Shown: one piece after another, positions 8,533 through 16,331 of the stretch
Numbering within the stretch: position 1 is the first letter of the stretch
Layout of the letters: each line of letters starts with the position of its first letter
IMG/VR virus record: IMGVR_UViG_3300025687_000190
Location: 1-31,957 of that record
Reading direction: 5' to 3' (one strand)
DNA length: 31,957 bases
Origin: a virus
Notes under the pieces: model-generated
What the model saw: the letters and a program-made list of their open reading frames with translations, nothing else
Database searches by the model: none
Told to the model about the DNA's origin: nothing
Made by a program: the position numbers and the translations under genes

Positions 8533-9170
8533 TGAAATATACAATAGACGAACTACAGGAATTTCAAGAGCCAAGCTTTTCTGCTCCTATTCCCGGTATG
8601 GGATTAACGGCAAAGCTAGGGTCACGTCCTTGGGATCAACCTCCTAAGTATCCCAGTGTAGCTGAAGCATTAGATTACTATACAGATACTCTTTTTAGTA
8701 GGGGTGGTGTTTCTTTCGTTGCTGATGCTCTGCAAGCGGGTAAGTCAGCCATTGATGTAGCAGAAGCAGTTACTATGGATGGAGTTCAAAATGGAAATCA
8801 TACGATAGATGTTGGTGTTTTAATCCTACCTGCTGTTGCAGAAGGCATTAACATGATCGGCAATATGATGGGCCTTGAATTTGAAGTTGGTAATGAAGAT
8901 GGTACAAGTGTTGTATCAGATAGTATGCTTGGGCTAATTGCTAATCGTATGTCAAAGAGCATTGAAAAGGATAGAGGATTAGCTGATGTTCTTAATCTAG
9001 ACGACTTTGAATTATCTGATGAAGATATGCAGTACTTAGATATGGAAGATTATGAAACGCAAAGTCCCGAAGAGCTTCCTATGGCTGATGATGAAATGCT
9101 GGTAGAAGCCATGCAAGAAGAAGCCCCTGCAATCCCAGCAGGGCAAGGTTTAATGTCAAGGAGATCATAG
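8532..9170 (+). CDS. Acidic internal virion-type protein, unknown function, 212 aa
   Basis: The N-terminal part has a motif typical of marine podovirus internal proteins: PGMGLTAKLGSRPWDQPPKY (about residues 22-41), followed by a helical domain. The C-terminal third is strongly acidic (DDFELSDEDMQYLDMEDYE) and ends with GLMSRRS. The next gene's product contains the similar LVSRRS before its lysozyme-like domain, so this short motif may be a shared packaging or processing signal (inference). The TAG stop is directly followed by the next ATG, with AGGAGATCATAG as ribosome site. Confidence 0.65.
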   Translation: MKYTIDELQEFQEPSFSAPIPGMGLTAKLGSRPWDQPPKYPSVAEALDYYTDTLFSRGGVSFVADALQAGKSAIDVAEAVTMDGVQNGNHTIDVGVLILPAVAEGINMIGNMMGLEFEVGNEDGTSVVSDSMLGLIANRMSKSIEKDRGLADVLNLDDFELSDEDMQYLDMEDYETQSPEELPMADDEMLVEAMQEEAPAIPAGQGLMSRRS

Positions 9171-11366
9171 ATGGGAAGTTCTTTTTGGTCATCATTTGCG
9201 GCAGCTGCTGCACCACAAATCATTAAGGGCCTAACAGGAGAAGACGGTAAACCTAAAGGCGTTTTTGAGGGTTATGATAAAGAAACTGAAAACCGCTTTG
9301 ATAAGTATATAGCAAAAAGAAGACAAGATGTTGAGGCTGCATATAATAGTTATAAGGCAGACTTTGACTTTTGGGATGAGGCAGCTACTAATTTAGCGTA
9401 TGCTGTTGGTGAAGGCACTGATCCTCAAAACTCATTAACAGGCATGGAATTTGCTGCTCAGACCTTAAGAGGCATGACTAAATCTCAAGCTAAAGACCTT
9501 ATGAATCAGTTTAAAGCTCTTCGAGAAGAAGGCACAAACATTAGAGAGTTGCTGGGCGATAGACTTAATAGAAATGAAGTAACAAGAGAGCAGCGTAAAT
9601 TAACTGCTAATGATGTTGCAAAGATGCAGTTAGGTGGTGGCTTTAAATATCAAGAGAAACCTTTTAATTTACGTGAAAATCAATCTCCCATTAGAAGATT
9701 ACTTTCAGACACGTTTGGTCTATATAAAGAAACAGATGAAGCAGCCGCAAAAAAACTTATGGAGAAACAGAGGGAGGGGATTAGAGGTGGGCTTGTAGAC
9801 TACGATAAGGTTGCTGGAGATACTCCTTTCGGAGAGGCTAGGCAATCTCTTTCTCTTGATCCATCTATGCTTAGGACTAAAGCAGAAGTACGAGAAGAAC
9901 AGAAAAGTATATATACCACTGAAACTGCAAGAATTTTAAACTTAAACACCACAGAAGAATATGCTTTAAACGCGAGGAAACGTGCCGAAGAACATGCAAA
10001 TCTTAACAGAGAGCAGCTGCTGCGAAATGCTAAAACGCCACAAGAAAAAGAGGCAGCAATCGCTGCCATAAAGGAACACCAAGACCAACAATCTATTTTA
10101 AACGCAGACGCTACAGCGGCTGCTACGTTTGCTAATGGTGTAAAGGAGTCTACTAGAACAATTAACAATAAATACAATCTAGGCGAGGGTCTAAACCAAA
10201 AAGTAAGCCAACTTACTGAGGGTCAACAACAGACGTATATTAAGGATATTCAATTAGGCAGGACACAAGCTATGGTAAATGCTTTGTTTAGTGTTCCTCA
10301 AGAAGCTATTTCTTTAGTACAATATGGTTCTTTTGGGGCAGGTGGTGTCTCAGAAGATATGTTTGAGGCGGCTAAAAAACATGTGCAGATACTTAGACAA
10401 GGGCAAAAAATTGCTGGTTCAGGTGCTTCGGCATACGAAAAATATATGGCTGGTGCTGAGGCCGTATTAGGGGATAGTTACAATCAAGAGACTGCAGATG
10501 TTTTAGCTAAACAGTTTCTTCTACCGAATCAGTTTGTATCATATACCAAAGGTCGGGACGAATATAAAAAGAGACAAGGTGAAATACAGGCGAAACAAGA
10601 AGAAAGTAGCACAAATGCAAGTGGAGTAGGTAAGGCAGTTGATACCACACAACCAACTCTTAGGGACAAAGTTGCAGCTAATAGAGCTGCAGCCAATGAA
10701 CCTTCACGTTTTAAGGATAATCTATTTAGAACTTCGAGAGACAGGGCTATTTGGGAGGGCAATGAGGGGGGTTCCTCGGCTTCTACGGATAATAATAAAA
10801 ATGCAGGGAAAGGGACTGCAAATAAAGCAGAGGAGAAAAAAAAGCTAGCCGTTCCTGAAGCCCGTAAGGCTGAACCTCTTGTGTCAAGAAGGTCTGAACA
10901 AATTTCAGAAGAAGAGTATAACACACGCTTATTGGACACCTTCAAAGAAGAAATTAGAAGTGCAGAAGGCTTTAAAAACACTGCACATATACCCACTAAA
11001 GGTGATAAGCCTACTATAGGCTTTGGTTTTACTACAGGTGTACAACTCGGCGATACGATGACGAAAGCCCAAGCTGAAAAGCGTCTTGATACGGAAGTAA
11101 AGAGTAGACTACAGAACATTAGAAAGTATATACCAGACTTTAACAAATTCCCTCAAGATGTTCAGGTAGCTTTATTCTCTTCGTGGTACAGAGGTTCTCT
11201 AAGAGGAAGCCTTGATACAATTGATCTTATAAACAAGGGGGAATATGCAAAAGCGGCTGCTGAGTTCCTTAACAATAAGGAGTACGAAGATGCAGCTGAA
11301 AGAGGAAGACCCGGCATACGCAAACGTATGAAAAAAACTGCGGATGCACTCAGATCAATGGCTTAA
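9171..11366 (+). CDS. Internal virion protein with C-terminal lysozyme-like (GH24-type) domain, 731 aa
   Basis: Residues 1-580 are helical and charged, with an alanine-rich start (SFAAAAAPQIIKGL) and a low-complexity linker (about 480-575). The last 150 residues resemble T4-type lysozyme: Glu599 in SAEGFKNTAH, then GDKPTIGFGFTTG, then a helical half ending in GRPGIRKRM-x-KTADAL. This suggests a virion-carried muramidase that opens peptidoglycan during DNA entry, comparable in role to T7 gp16. The position of the second acidic catalytic residue (T4 Asp20) is Pro/Thr here (AHIPTKG), and the usual SFxFNxG helix reads SSWYRGSL, so activity is uncertain. It is followed after 24 bases by the large ejection-type protein. 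Confidence 0.7.
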   Translation: MGSSFWSSFAAAAAPQIIKGLTGEDGKPKGVFEGYDKETENRFDKYIAKRRQDVEAAYNSYKADFDFWDEAATNLAYAVGEGTDPQNSLTGMEFAAQTLRGMTKSQAKDLMNQFKALREEGTNIRELLGDRLNRNEVTREQRKLTANDVAKMQLGGGFKYQEKPFNLRENQSPIRRLLSDTFGLYKETDEAAAKKLMEKQREGIRGGLVDYDKVAGDTPFGEARQSLSLDPSMLRTKAEVREEQKSIYTTETARILNLNTTEEYALNARKRAEEHANLNREQLLRNAKTPQEKEAAIAAIKEHQDQQSILNADATAAATFANGVKESTRTINNKYNLGEGLNQKVSQLTEGQQQTYIKDIQLGRTQAMVNALFSVPQEAISLVQYGSFGAGGVSEDMFEAAKKHVQILRQGQKIAGSGASAYEKYMAGAEAVLGDSYNQETADVLAKQFLLPNQFVSYTKGRDEYKKRQGEIQAKQEESSTNASGVGKAVDTTQPTLRDKVAANRAAANEPSRFKDNLFRTSRDRAIWEGNEGGSSASTDNNKNAGKGTANKAEEKKKLAVPEARKAEPLVSRRSEQISEEEYNTRLLDTFKEEIRSAEGFKNTAHIPTKGDKPTIGFGFTTGVQLGDTMTKAQAEKRLDTEVKSRLQNIRKYIPDFNKFPQDVQVALFSSWYRGSLRGSLDTIDLINKGEYAKAAAEFLNNKEYEDAAERGRPGIRKRMKKTADALRSMA

Positions 11367-11390
11367 TTATTTATACCAAGGGATTAATAC

Positions 11391-14300
11391 ATGCCTCTTA
11401 CATTTGACCTAACGGCATTACCTGCCTATTCTGAAATAATGGGCGAAAAAACAGACCCCACTGTAGATACAGCTGTACAAGACCCTTTGTCTTCTACACA
11501 AGATTATCTACAGTCTACAGATGATTATCTCTATCAAAGAGCGTCTGATGCAGAAGTTGTAGCTAACGAAGAGAAAGCTAGATTAGTTAAGGACGAAGAC
11601 TTTATGGCTAATCTTCGTTACTATATGCGCTCTCGTTTTAATGATGACGGTAAACAAAACGCAGATGAATCTGATGAAGCATTTTATGACAGGTTTATGA
11701 CGCACTATCGCTGGGCTACAAACAATAGTTTCTCCCTAGGAAAAGAGATAGATTTTCAGCGCGGTACTGATACACCAACCCGTGAAGCCTTTGGTAGGGT
11801 TTATGAAAAAGTAGAAAGAAATGCTCCTACTCTATTTGACATGTCTGCTGGTGAGGCTGCTAATGCTTTAGGAGATTATGTGTACGCAAGTGCTACTGAT
11901 CCCTTGAGTCTTGCACAAGCCGTTATTGCAGGCGTTGCTACAGGCGGTACAGGTGCTGTTGCCTCTCTTACAGCAAAGCAGTTTGCTTCTAGAGCAGCTC
12001 TAAAGAAAGCCCTAACAACAACTATATTAGGCAAGAATGTATCAAAGCATGTCTTAAGAGGAACAGCTGCACATGGAGCTGTAGGGGCTGCTACAGGGGC
12101 TTTACAAGATGCTATGCTACAGGAGCTAGAGCAAAGAGCCTATATAGGTACAGACGAAGAAGGAAATGCTGTCTTTGATCCTACTATCTCTTATGAGGAT
12201 AGAGCTACAGACATAAATAGAGTCCTAGAAAGCGCAGCATTAGGTGGCGTCCTTGGCTTAGGAGAAGGTGTACTTGTTGGTAAAGCTGCTAAAAAGGGTG
12301 CTGTATCTTATGCTAATGAGCGTATTAAGATACTAGGTCTTCAGGGAAAATTAAACTCAAAACTTAATCTACTAGATAACGAGAATAGGATCGTAGATGC
12401 TATTACATTTGATCCTGTACAAGGAGATCAGACAAATAGTCTACTAAGAGCGGTAGATTTAACAACACCAGAAGGTAAAAAATTTGAAGGTGTTTTAGGC
12501 AAGCTAAGAGATAATCTTAATGCTACATCAAAAGATGATCCTATACAGGCTGCTATAGACCAAGTAGATGTAGATGCCGTAGGGACAGTTGCTAACTCAG
12601 ATGCGCTAACTCAAGCGCAGCTTAGAGTTCAGGTTGTTAGAAGCCTAGATAAATTTGCTACCGGGTTATACAAAGCTAAAGTAGAAGACTTTGAAGCTGC
12701 AGCTAAAATGGGCGTTAAGCTTGAAGATGATGCTTTGTTTAATCTTATTGAAGGCTTAAAAGACGATCAAGCTACAGATATTACTAGAGAACTATGGTCG
12801 TATGTAGTTAAAGATGCAAAGGAGGGTGATTGGGATGCAGTAGAAAGAGCCCTTGAGTCTGCTAATTTAACAAAGACAGATTTCTTAGATATTCTTGAAA
12901 GAGTAGACGCTGAAGGACCAGACGGTGAAAAGGTTATGGTCGCTATTCAAAGGGCTTTTCGGCAGTCTAAGAGTGATGCAGGTCGCGTATTAAGCTCAGG
13001 TTCTGCTTTAGGTAAAGCCCGAAAGGCATTCTTTAGCATGGACAAAAAGGATGTTGCTAAAGTTAATAAACTATTTGGTGCAGGCGATCCTACAACACAA
13101 GCATACACAAATCTATATGAGTTTTTTCAAAAGGCGGGTCGTGTTAGAAGAAGTTTAATGGTTATTAACCCAGCCACTACTATGAGAAATATTTTTTCTG
13201 GTATGGCTAACGTAACTTTTAGTACTGCCTCGAACACAATAGAGTCCATGATTTATAACATGGGCAAGGCCGTTACGGGTAAACAATCTGTTGGTAAATC
13301 TCTAAATGAGATTTGGCTCGATTCTAGTAATTTGCTATTAAGTCTAATTCAACCCAGTACTACTGTAGGTGCAGTAACAGGTAACTTATCTATTACTAAG
13401 GCAAAGGTTCTAGCAGATGCTGCTTTAGTTAACAATCCTACATTGGCGCGTAGACTATTTAGAAGCAATAATAACTTTGATGGCGATGGGTCTTTACCGG
13501 GGTTTGTTACATTTCTTAACGGCCTCAACATTGCACAAGACGCCTTCTTTAGGAGGGGTTTATTTGCATACGAGCTAGATAAAAAGTTTAGGAGAGCTGG
13601 TATAGAAGGGGGTCTTGAAGGTGTCCTCAAAGATAATAAACATATCCCTACAGATATTCTTCAAGCAGCAGCAGCAGAAACTATGAAGGGTACTTTTAGT
13701 TATGCTCCTAGAAGGAATAAAGGATCATTAGAAAGTATTGCTGCTGTAACATTAGACTTTATTGAAAAGGTTCCAATGGGTACAGTAGCCTTTCCATTTG
13801 CTCGTTTTATGATGAATGCTCTAGCCTTCCAGTTTAAATACAGCCCCCTAAATGTTGCATTTAATGCTTATGATGCTGCCTTTGTTGCAGCTACAAAGGG
13901 AAGAAAAGAAGTAAACCTACCTAAGTTGGCGGAATCTTTTGCTAACTCATCTGTAGGTATGGCTGCTCTAATGGCAGCACTAAAGGTTAGATCTGAAAAC
14001 CAAGATCAACCTTATTATAACATGAGAGTCGGCGATACTATTATAGACACAAGGGCTTTGTTTCCTATCACACCCTATCTAATGCTTGCAGATTTTCTGT
14101 ATAAGATGGAAGCTCTTGGACCAGAGCAATTTAATAGGCAAATAGACCCAGACAGGATTGATAGAGCACCTCCAAATATTAGAGAGTTAGCTGAAGGTAT
14201 TGCTGGTGTTAATCTACGCTCTAGCGCCCAGCTACCCTTGTTTGATGCTATGCTAAACATAGCTAGTGGTGATTTCACAAAGGAAGAAAAACCCTCTGAA

Positions 14301-15263
14301 GCATTTGGTAAGATGGTTGGCGAATACGCTAACAGCTTCTTGGTTGGTACTAACTTCGTAAAGGATGTTATTGCCTCCTTTGACTCACAAGAGGCAGCAA
14401 TAAGAGACTACAATGCTGCTATTGAAGGTACGGGTGGTATGGAAAGAGGCTTAAGCGCCTTCACTCAAACCGTAAAGAAGAGTCTCCCCGTAGGAGTACA
14501 GGGACTTGCTGGTTTGGCAGAGCCGCCAACTAGGGCATATGCCTATAGAGGGCCTAGTGAAGTAGCTTATAGAGAAAACACACTTGCAAAGCAAACTATC
14601 GGTGCTACTACTGTTCGTAAACCTACTGATGTAGAGACAGAAATGCGGCTTTTGGGGCAAGAGGAGTGGGTAGCCTTTAGAACTACAGGGGATAAACTTG
14701 TAGATAACTATATTCGTGAGGGTGCTAGTCAGTTCGCTAGTGGCGTTATACAAACGCTAATGTCTAATGACGCATATAAAGATATGGCGTATGAAAGTAA
14801 GAAGGTATTAGTTAACGATCTACTTAGTAAGATTAGAAAAGAAGCTAAAGTTATGGGAGAAGTATTTAGTCAGCGGGATATGGCTGCTAAGTACGATCTA
14901 GTAAAGACAGGAATTGAAAACGAAATTAGTGCTATTATCAAAAAAGATGGCGACATAACAGACGCTAATGAAAATGAAGTTTCTATGCTTGAACGTAAGC
15001 GTCTCCTGTATAAAAATTATAGCTACACTGGGCCTTTTGCTAGATTCAGATGGTTGAAGGCAGACAATAGAACTAAAGCAGCTGTAAATAAACAACTAGA
15101 AGAATTAAGATTTACAGTTGCAGAAAAAGCAGACCGTGGAGAAAAACTAGCAGACTATGAAAAACTGCTACTCCTTGCTCCACGGCCTACTGTAGAATCT
15201 TCAGGGCTATATGGTTTAGGTTACGAACTAAGTAAGCTTATAGAAAAAAGCTATTCCTTCTAA
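11391..15263 (+). CDS. Large internal/ejection-type virion protein, 1290 aa
   Basis: At 1290 residues this is the largest product in the window and the last gene of the virion module, the usual place of the giant ejection protein in podoviruses. The N-terminus includes NLRYYMRSRFNDDGKQNADES and DRFMTHYRWATNN, a motif common in marine podovirus internal proteins. Helical Ala/Gly-rich stretches that could contact membrane lie near 175-240 (AVIAGVATGGTGAVASL, GAVGAATGALQDAML) and near 285. The rest is predominantly helical. No transglycosylase motif was recognised. Its TAA stop overlaps the stop of the convergent MazG gene. Confidence 0.7.
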   Translation: MPLTFDLTALPAYSEIMGEKTDPTVDTAVQDPLSSTQDYLQSTDDYLYQRASDAEVVANEEKARLVKDEDFMANLRYYMRSRFNDDGKQNADESDEAFYDRFMTHYRWATNNSFSLGKEIDFQRGTDTPTREAFGRVYEKVERNAPTLFDMSAGEAANALGDYVYASATDPLSLAQAVIAGVATGGTGAVASLTAKQFASRAALKKALTTTILGKNVSKHVLRGTAAHGAVGAATGALQDAMLQELEQRAYIGTDEEGNAVFDPTISYEDRATDINRVLESAALGGVLGLGEGVLVGKAAKKGAVSYANERIKILGLQGKLNSKLNLLDNENRIVDAITFDPVQGDQTNSLLRAVDLTTPEGKKFEGVLGKLRDNLNATSKDDPIQAAIDQVDVDAVGTVANSDALTQAQLRVQVVRSLDKFATGLYKAKVEDFEAAAKMGVKLEDDALFNLIEGLKDDQATDITRELWSYVVKDAKEGDWDAVERALESANLTKTDFLDILERVDAEGPDGEKVMVAIQRAFRQSKSDAGRVLSSGSALGKARKAFFSMDKKDVAKVNKLFGAGDPTTQAYTNLYEFFQKAGRVRRSLMVINPATTMRNIFSGMANVTFSTASNTIESMIYNMGKAVTGKQSVGKSLNEIWLDSSNLLLSLIQPSTTVGAVTGNLSITKAKVLADAALVNNPTLARRLFRSNNNFDGDGSLPGFVTFLNGLNIAQDAFFRRGLFAYELDKKFRRAGIEGGLEGVLKDNKHIPTDILQAAAAETMKGTFSYAPRRNKGSLESIAAVTLDFIEKVPMGTVAFPFARFMMNALAFQFKYSPLNVAFNAYDAAFVAATKGRKEVNLPKLAESFANSSVGMAALMAALKVRSENQDQPYYNMRVGDTIIDTRALFPITPYLMLADFLYKMEALGPEQFNRQIDPDRIDRAPPNIRELAEGIAGVNLRSSAQLPLFDAMLNIASGDFTKEEKPSEAFGKMVGEYANSFLVGTNFVKDVIASFDSQEAAIRDYNAAIEGTGGMERGLSAFTQTVKKSLPVGVQGLAGLAEPPTRAYAYRGPSEVAYRENTLAKQTIGATTVRKPTDVETEMRLLGQEEWVAFRTTGDKLVDNYIREGASQFASGVIQTLMSNDAYKDMAYESKKVLVNDLLSKIRKEAKVMGEVFSQRDMAAKYDLVKTGIENEISAIIKKDGDITDANENEVSMLERKRLLYKNYSYTGPFARFRWLKADNRTKAAVNKQLEELRFTVAEKADRGEKLADYEKLLLLAPRPTVESSGLYGLGYELSKLIEKSYSF

Positions 15264-15631
15264 CGCTTATCTCCAGAGCCACTAAGTACACCTCTTTCTA
15301 GACGCGACTGTAGTTTCTCTACATTCTGTTTAGCAATGGTGTTAAGTGGAATACCAAGATCAGTAGCTAGTGCAGAACAGTACCAAAGAACATCGCCAAT
15401 TTCAGCTGCGATTTGCTCCTTCCAGTCATAAGGAAGGTTCTCTATACCATCTCGCACTAGCTTCTTTACTTTGTTAGCTACCTCTCCAGCTTCACCTGTG
15501 AGGCCAAGAGCAGGGTACAGCAAGCTAACCTCTGCCCTATAGATAGCCGTTGTCTTACAGAAGTCTTGATACTCTTTAAAAGACATCGCATTGCTATTCA
15601 TATATTCATCAGCCTCTTTTTTCAGTTGCAT
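15260..15631 (-). CDS. mazG: MazG-like nucleotide pyrophosphohydrolase, 123 aa
   Basis: MazG-type enzymes hydrolyse (d)NTPs to monophosphates; phage versions may tune nucleotide pools or the host stringent response. The diagnostic helices are visible: ALGLTGEAGEVANKVKKLV (E-x2-E-x-K type, metal binding) and AAEIGDVLWYCSALATDLGI (E-x2-D). Length fits single-domain phage MazG. I start at the ATG of MQLKKEADEYM because GGAGAGG lies just upstream; a longer open frame exists but overlaps the upstream gene widely. The chosen start still overlaps that gene by 23 bases. It is the last gene of the minus-strand module. Confidence 0.8.
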   Translation of the reverse strand: MQLKKEADEYMNSNAMSFKEYQDFCKTTAIYRAEVSLLYPALGLTGEAGEVANKVKKLVRDGIENLPYDWKEQIAAEIGDVLWYCSALATDLGIPLNTIAKQNVEKLQSRLERGVLSGSGDKR

Positions 15632-15857
15632 TGAGCCTCTCCAAATTCTGGAAGTACGCTTCATTGTACCCCCTATGCCACTCTTTAGCTTGCATAGAGT
15701 CCGCTTTATAGGGGCAAGAAGTGACGATAACAGTCTCATTGTCTAGTCTCTTAGTCCATTGTTTGGTGTTTGTGAAGGCATTGTACCCAGCTTCGTATTG
15801 AAGCTTGAGCGGTGGCATCTCGTTGTCACGTTTATGTTTATGCAATGGGCGTTTCAT
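15609..15857 (-). CDS. Small RMF-like protein, 82 aa
   Basis: The motif arrangement is YEAGYNAF, then CPY, then AKEWHRGYNEAYFQNL. It resembles the ribosome modulation factor family and small phage relatives (G-Y/F-x-A ... NPY ... W-x-x-G-W/Y). RMF binds 70S ribosomes and promotes inactive dimers; phage versions have no settled role. The N-terminus is very basic (MKRPLHKHKRDNE), consistent with RNA contact. It is coupled to the upstream gene by an ATGA overlap and overlaps the MazG start. The family call rests on a short motif only. Confidence 0.5.
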   Translation of the reverse strand: MKRPLHKHKRDNEMPPLKLQYEAGYNAFTNTKQWTKRLDNETVIVTSCPYKADSMQAKEWHRGYNEAYFQNLERLNATEKRG

Positions 15858-16330
15858 AGTGAATCCTTTAAGTCCTTAATTTTCATGTTATAACAACTAG
15901 CTTTAACGATATAGCCATTAGAAGTATCAACATCCCCTTTACTAAGGAAGTTTGCTTTATTAAAGTATTCTTCTTTTGACATAACGCCTAAGAACCAACC
16001 TTTACTCATATCGTTTAAGATACGAACAAACGCATAAGCGTCACATTTCTGTTTAGTGTTATAAGCTGCTACAGAGCAGTCATAATCAGGCAGGGGTGTG
16101 ACACTTGTGCGTTTTGTTTTGACATCTACAGATGACCCATCTTCCAGTATAAGATCATAATCATATGAGTTATCCCAACTTCCTCCTAACACACTTAGGG
16201 CAATTTGTTCTCCTATAAAACCAGCGAAGTTTCCTCCTCCGGAGGTTATAGAATTATTTAGCTTGCCCAATTCAATGGCTTTGTCTTGGGCTTTAGCCAG
16301 CATCTCGTGTGTTACTAATACTTCTTGCAT
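15854..16330 (-). CDS. PD-(D/E)XK-fold protein, putative nuclease, 158 aa
   Basis: The core nuclease signature is visible: Glu41 in FIGEQIALSVLGG, Asp59 in YDYDLILEDG, and D-V-K (Asp69, Lys71) in SSVDVKTKR. This order (helix Glu, strand Asp, then D/E-x-K) matches PD-(D/E)XK restriction-like folds. Many phages carry such small proteins of unknown target. The window has two other nucleases of this superfamily (18903-19352 and 19599-20453), so a separate task is likely. It begins four bases after an AGG that overlaps the RNR stop, and ends with an ATGA overlap on the RMF-like gene. Confidence 0.6.
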   Translation of the reverse strand: MQEVLVTHEMLAKAQDKAIELGKLNNSITSGGGNFAGFIGEQIALSVLGGSWDNSYDYDLILEDGSSVDVKTKRTSVTPLPDYDCSVAAYNTKQKCDAYAFVRILNDMSKGWFLGVMSKEEYFNKANFLSKGDVDTSNGYIVKASCYNMKIKDLKDSL

Positions 16331-16331
16331 G

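Noticed and set aside
10529-11146. 205-residue minus-strand ORF
   Set aside because: It is antisense to the internal protein with the lysozyme-like domain, and has low-complexity Ser/Leu composition typical of shadow frames.
15632-15739. N-terminal extension of MazG
   Set aside because: It lies almost wholly within the RMF-like gene in another frame, while a good ribosome site precedes ATG 15631.
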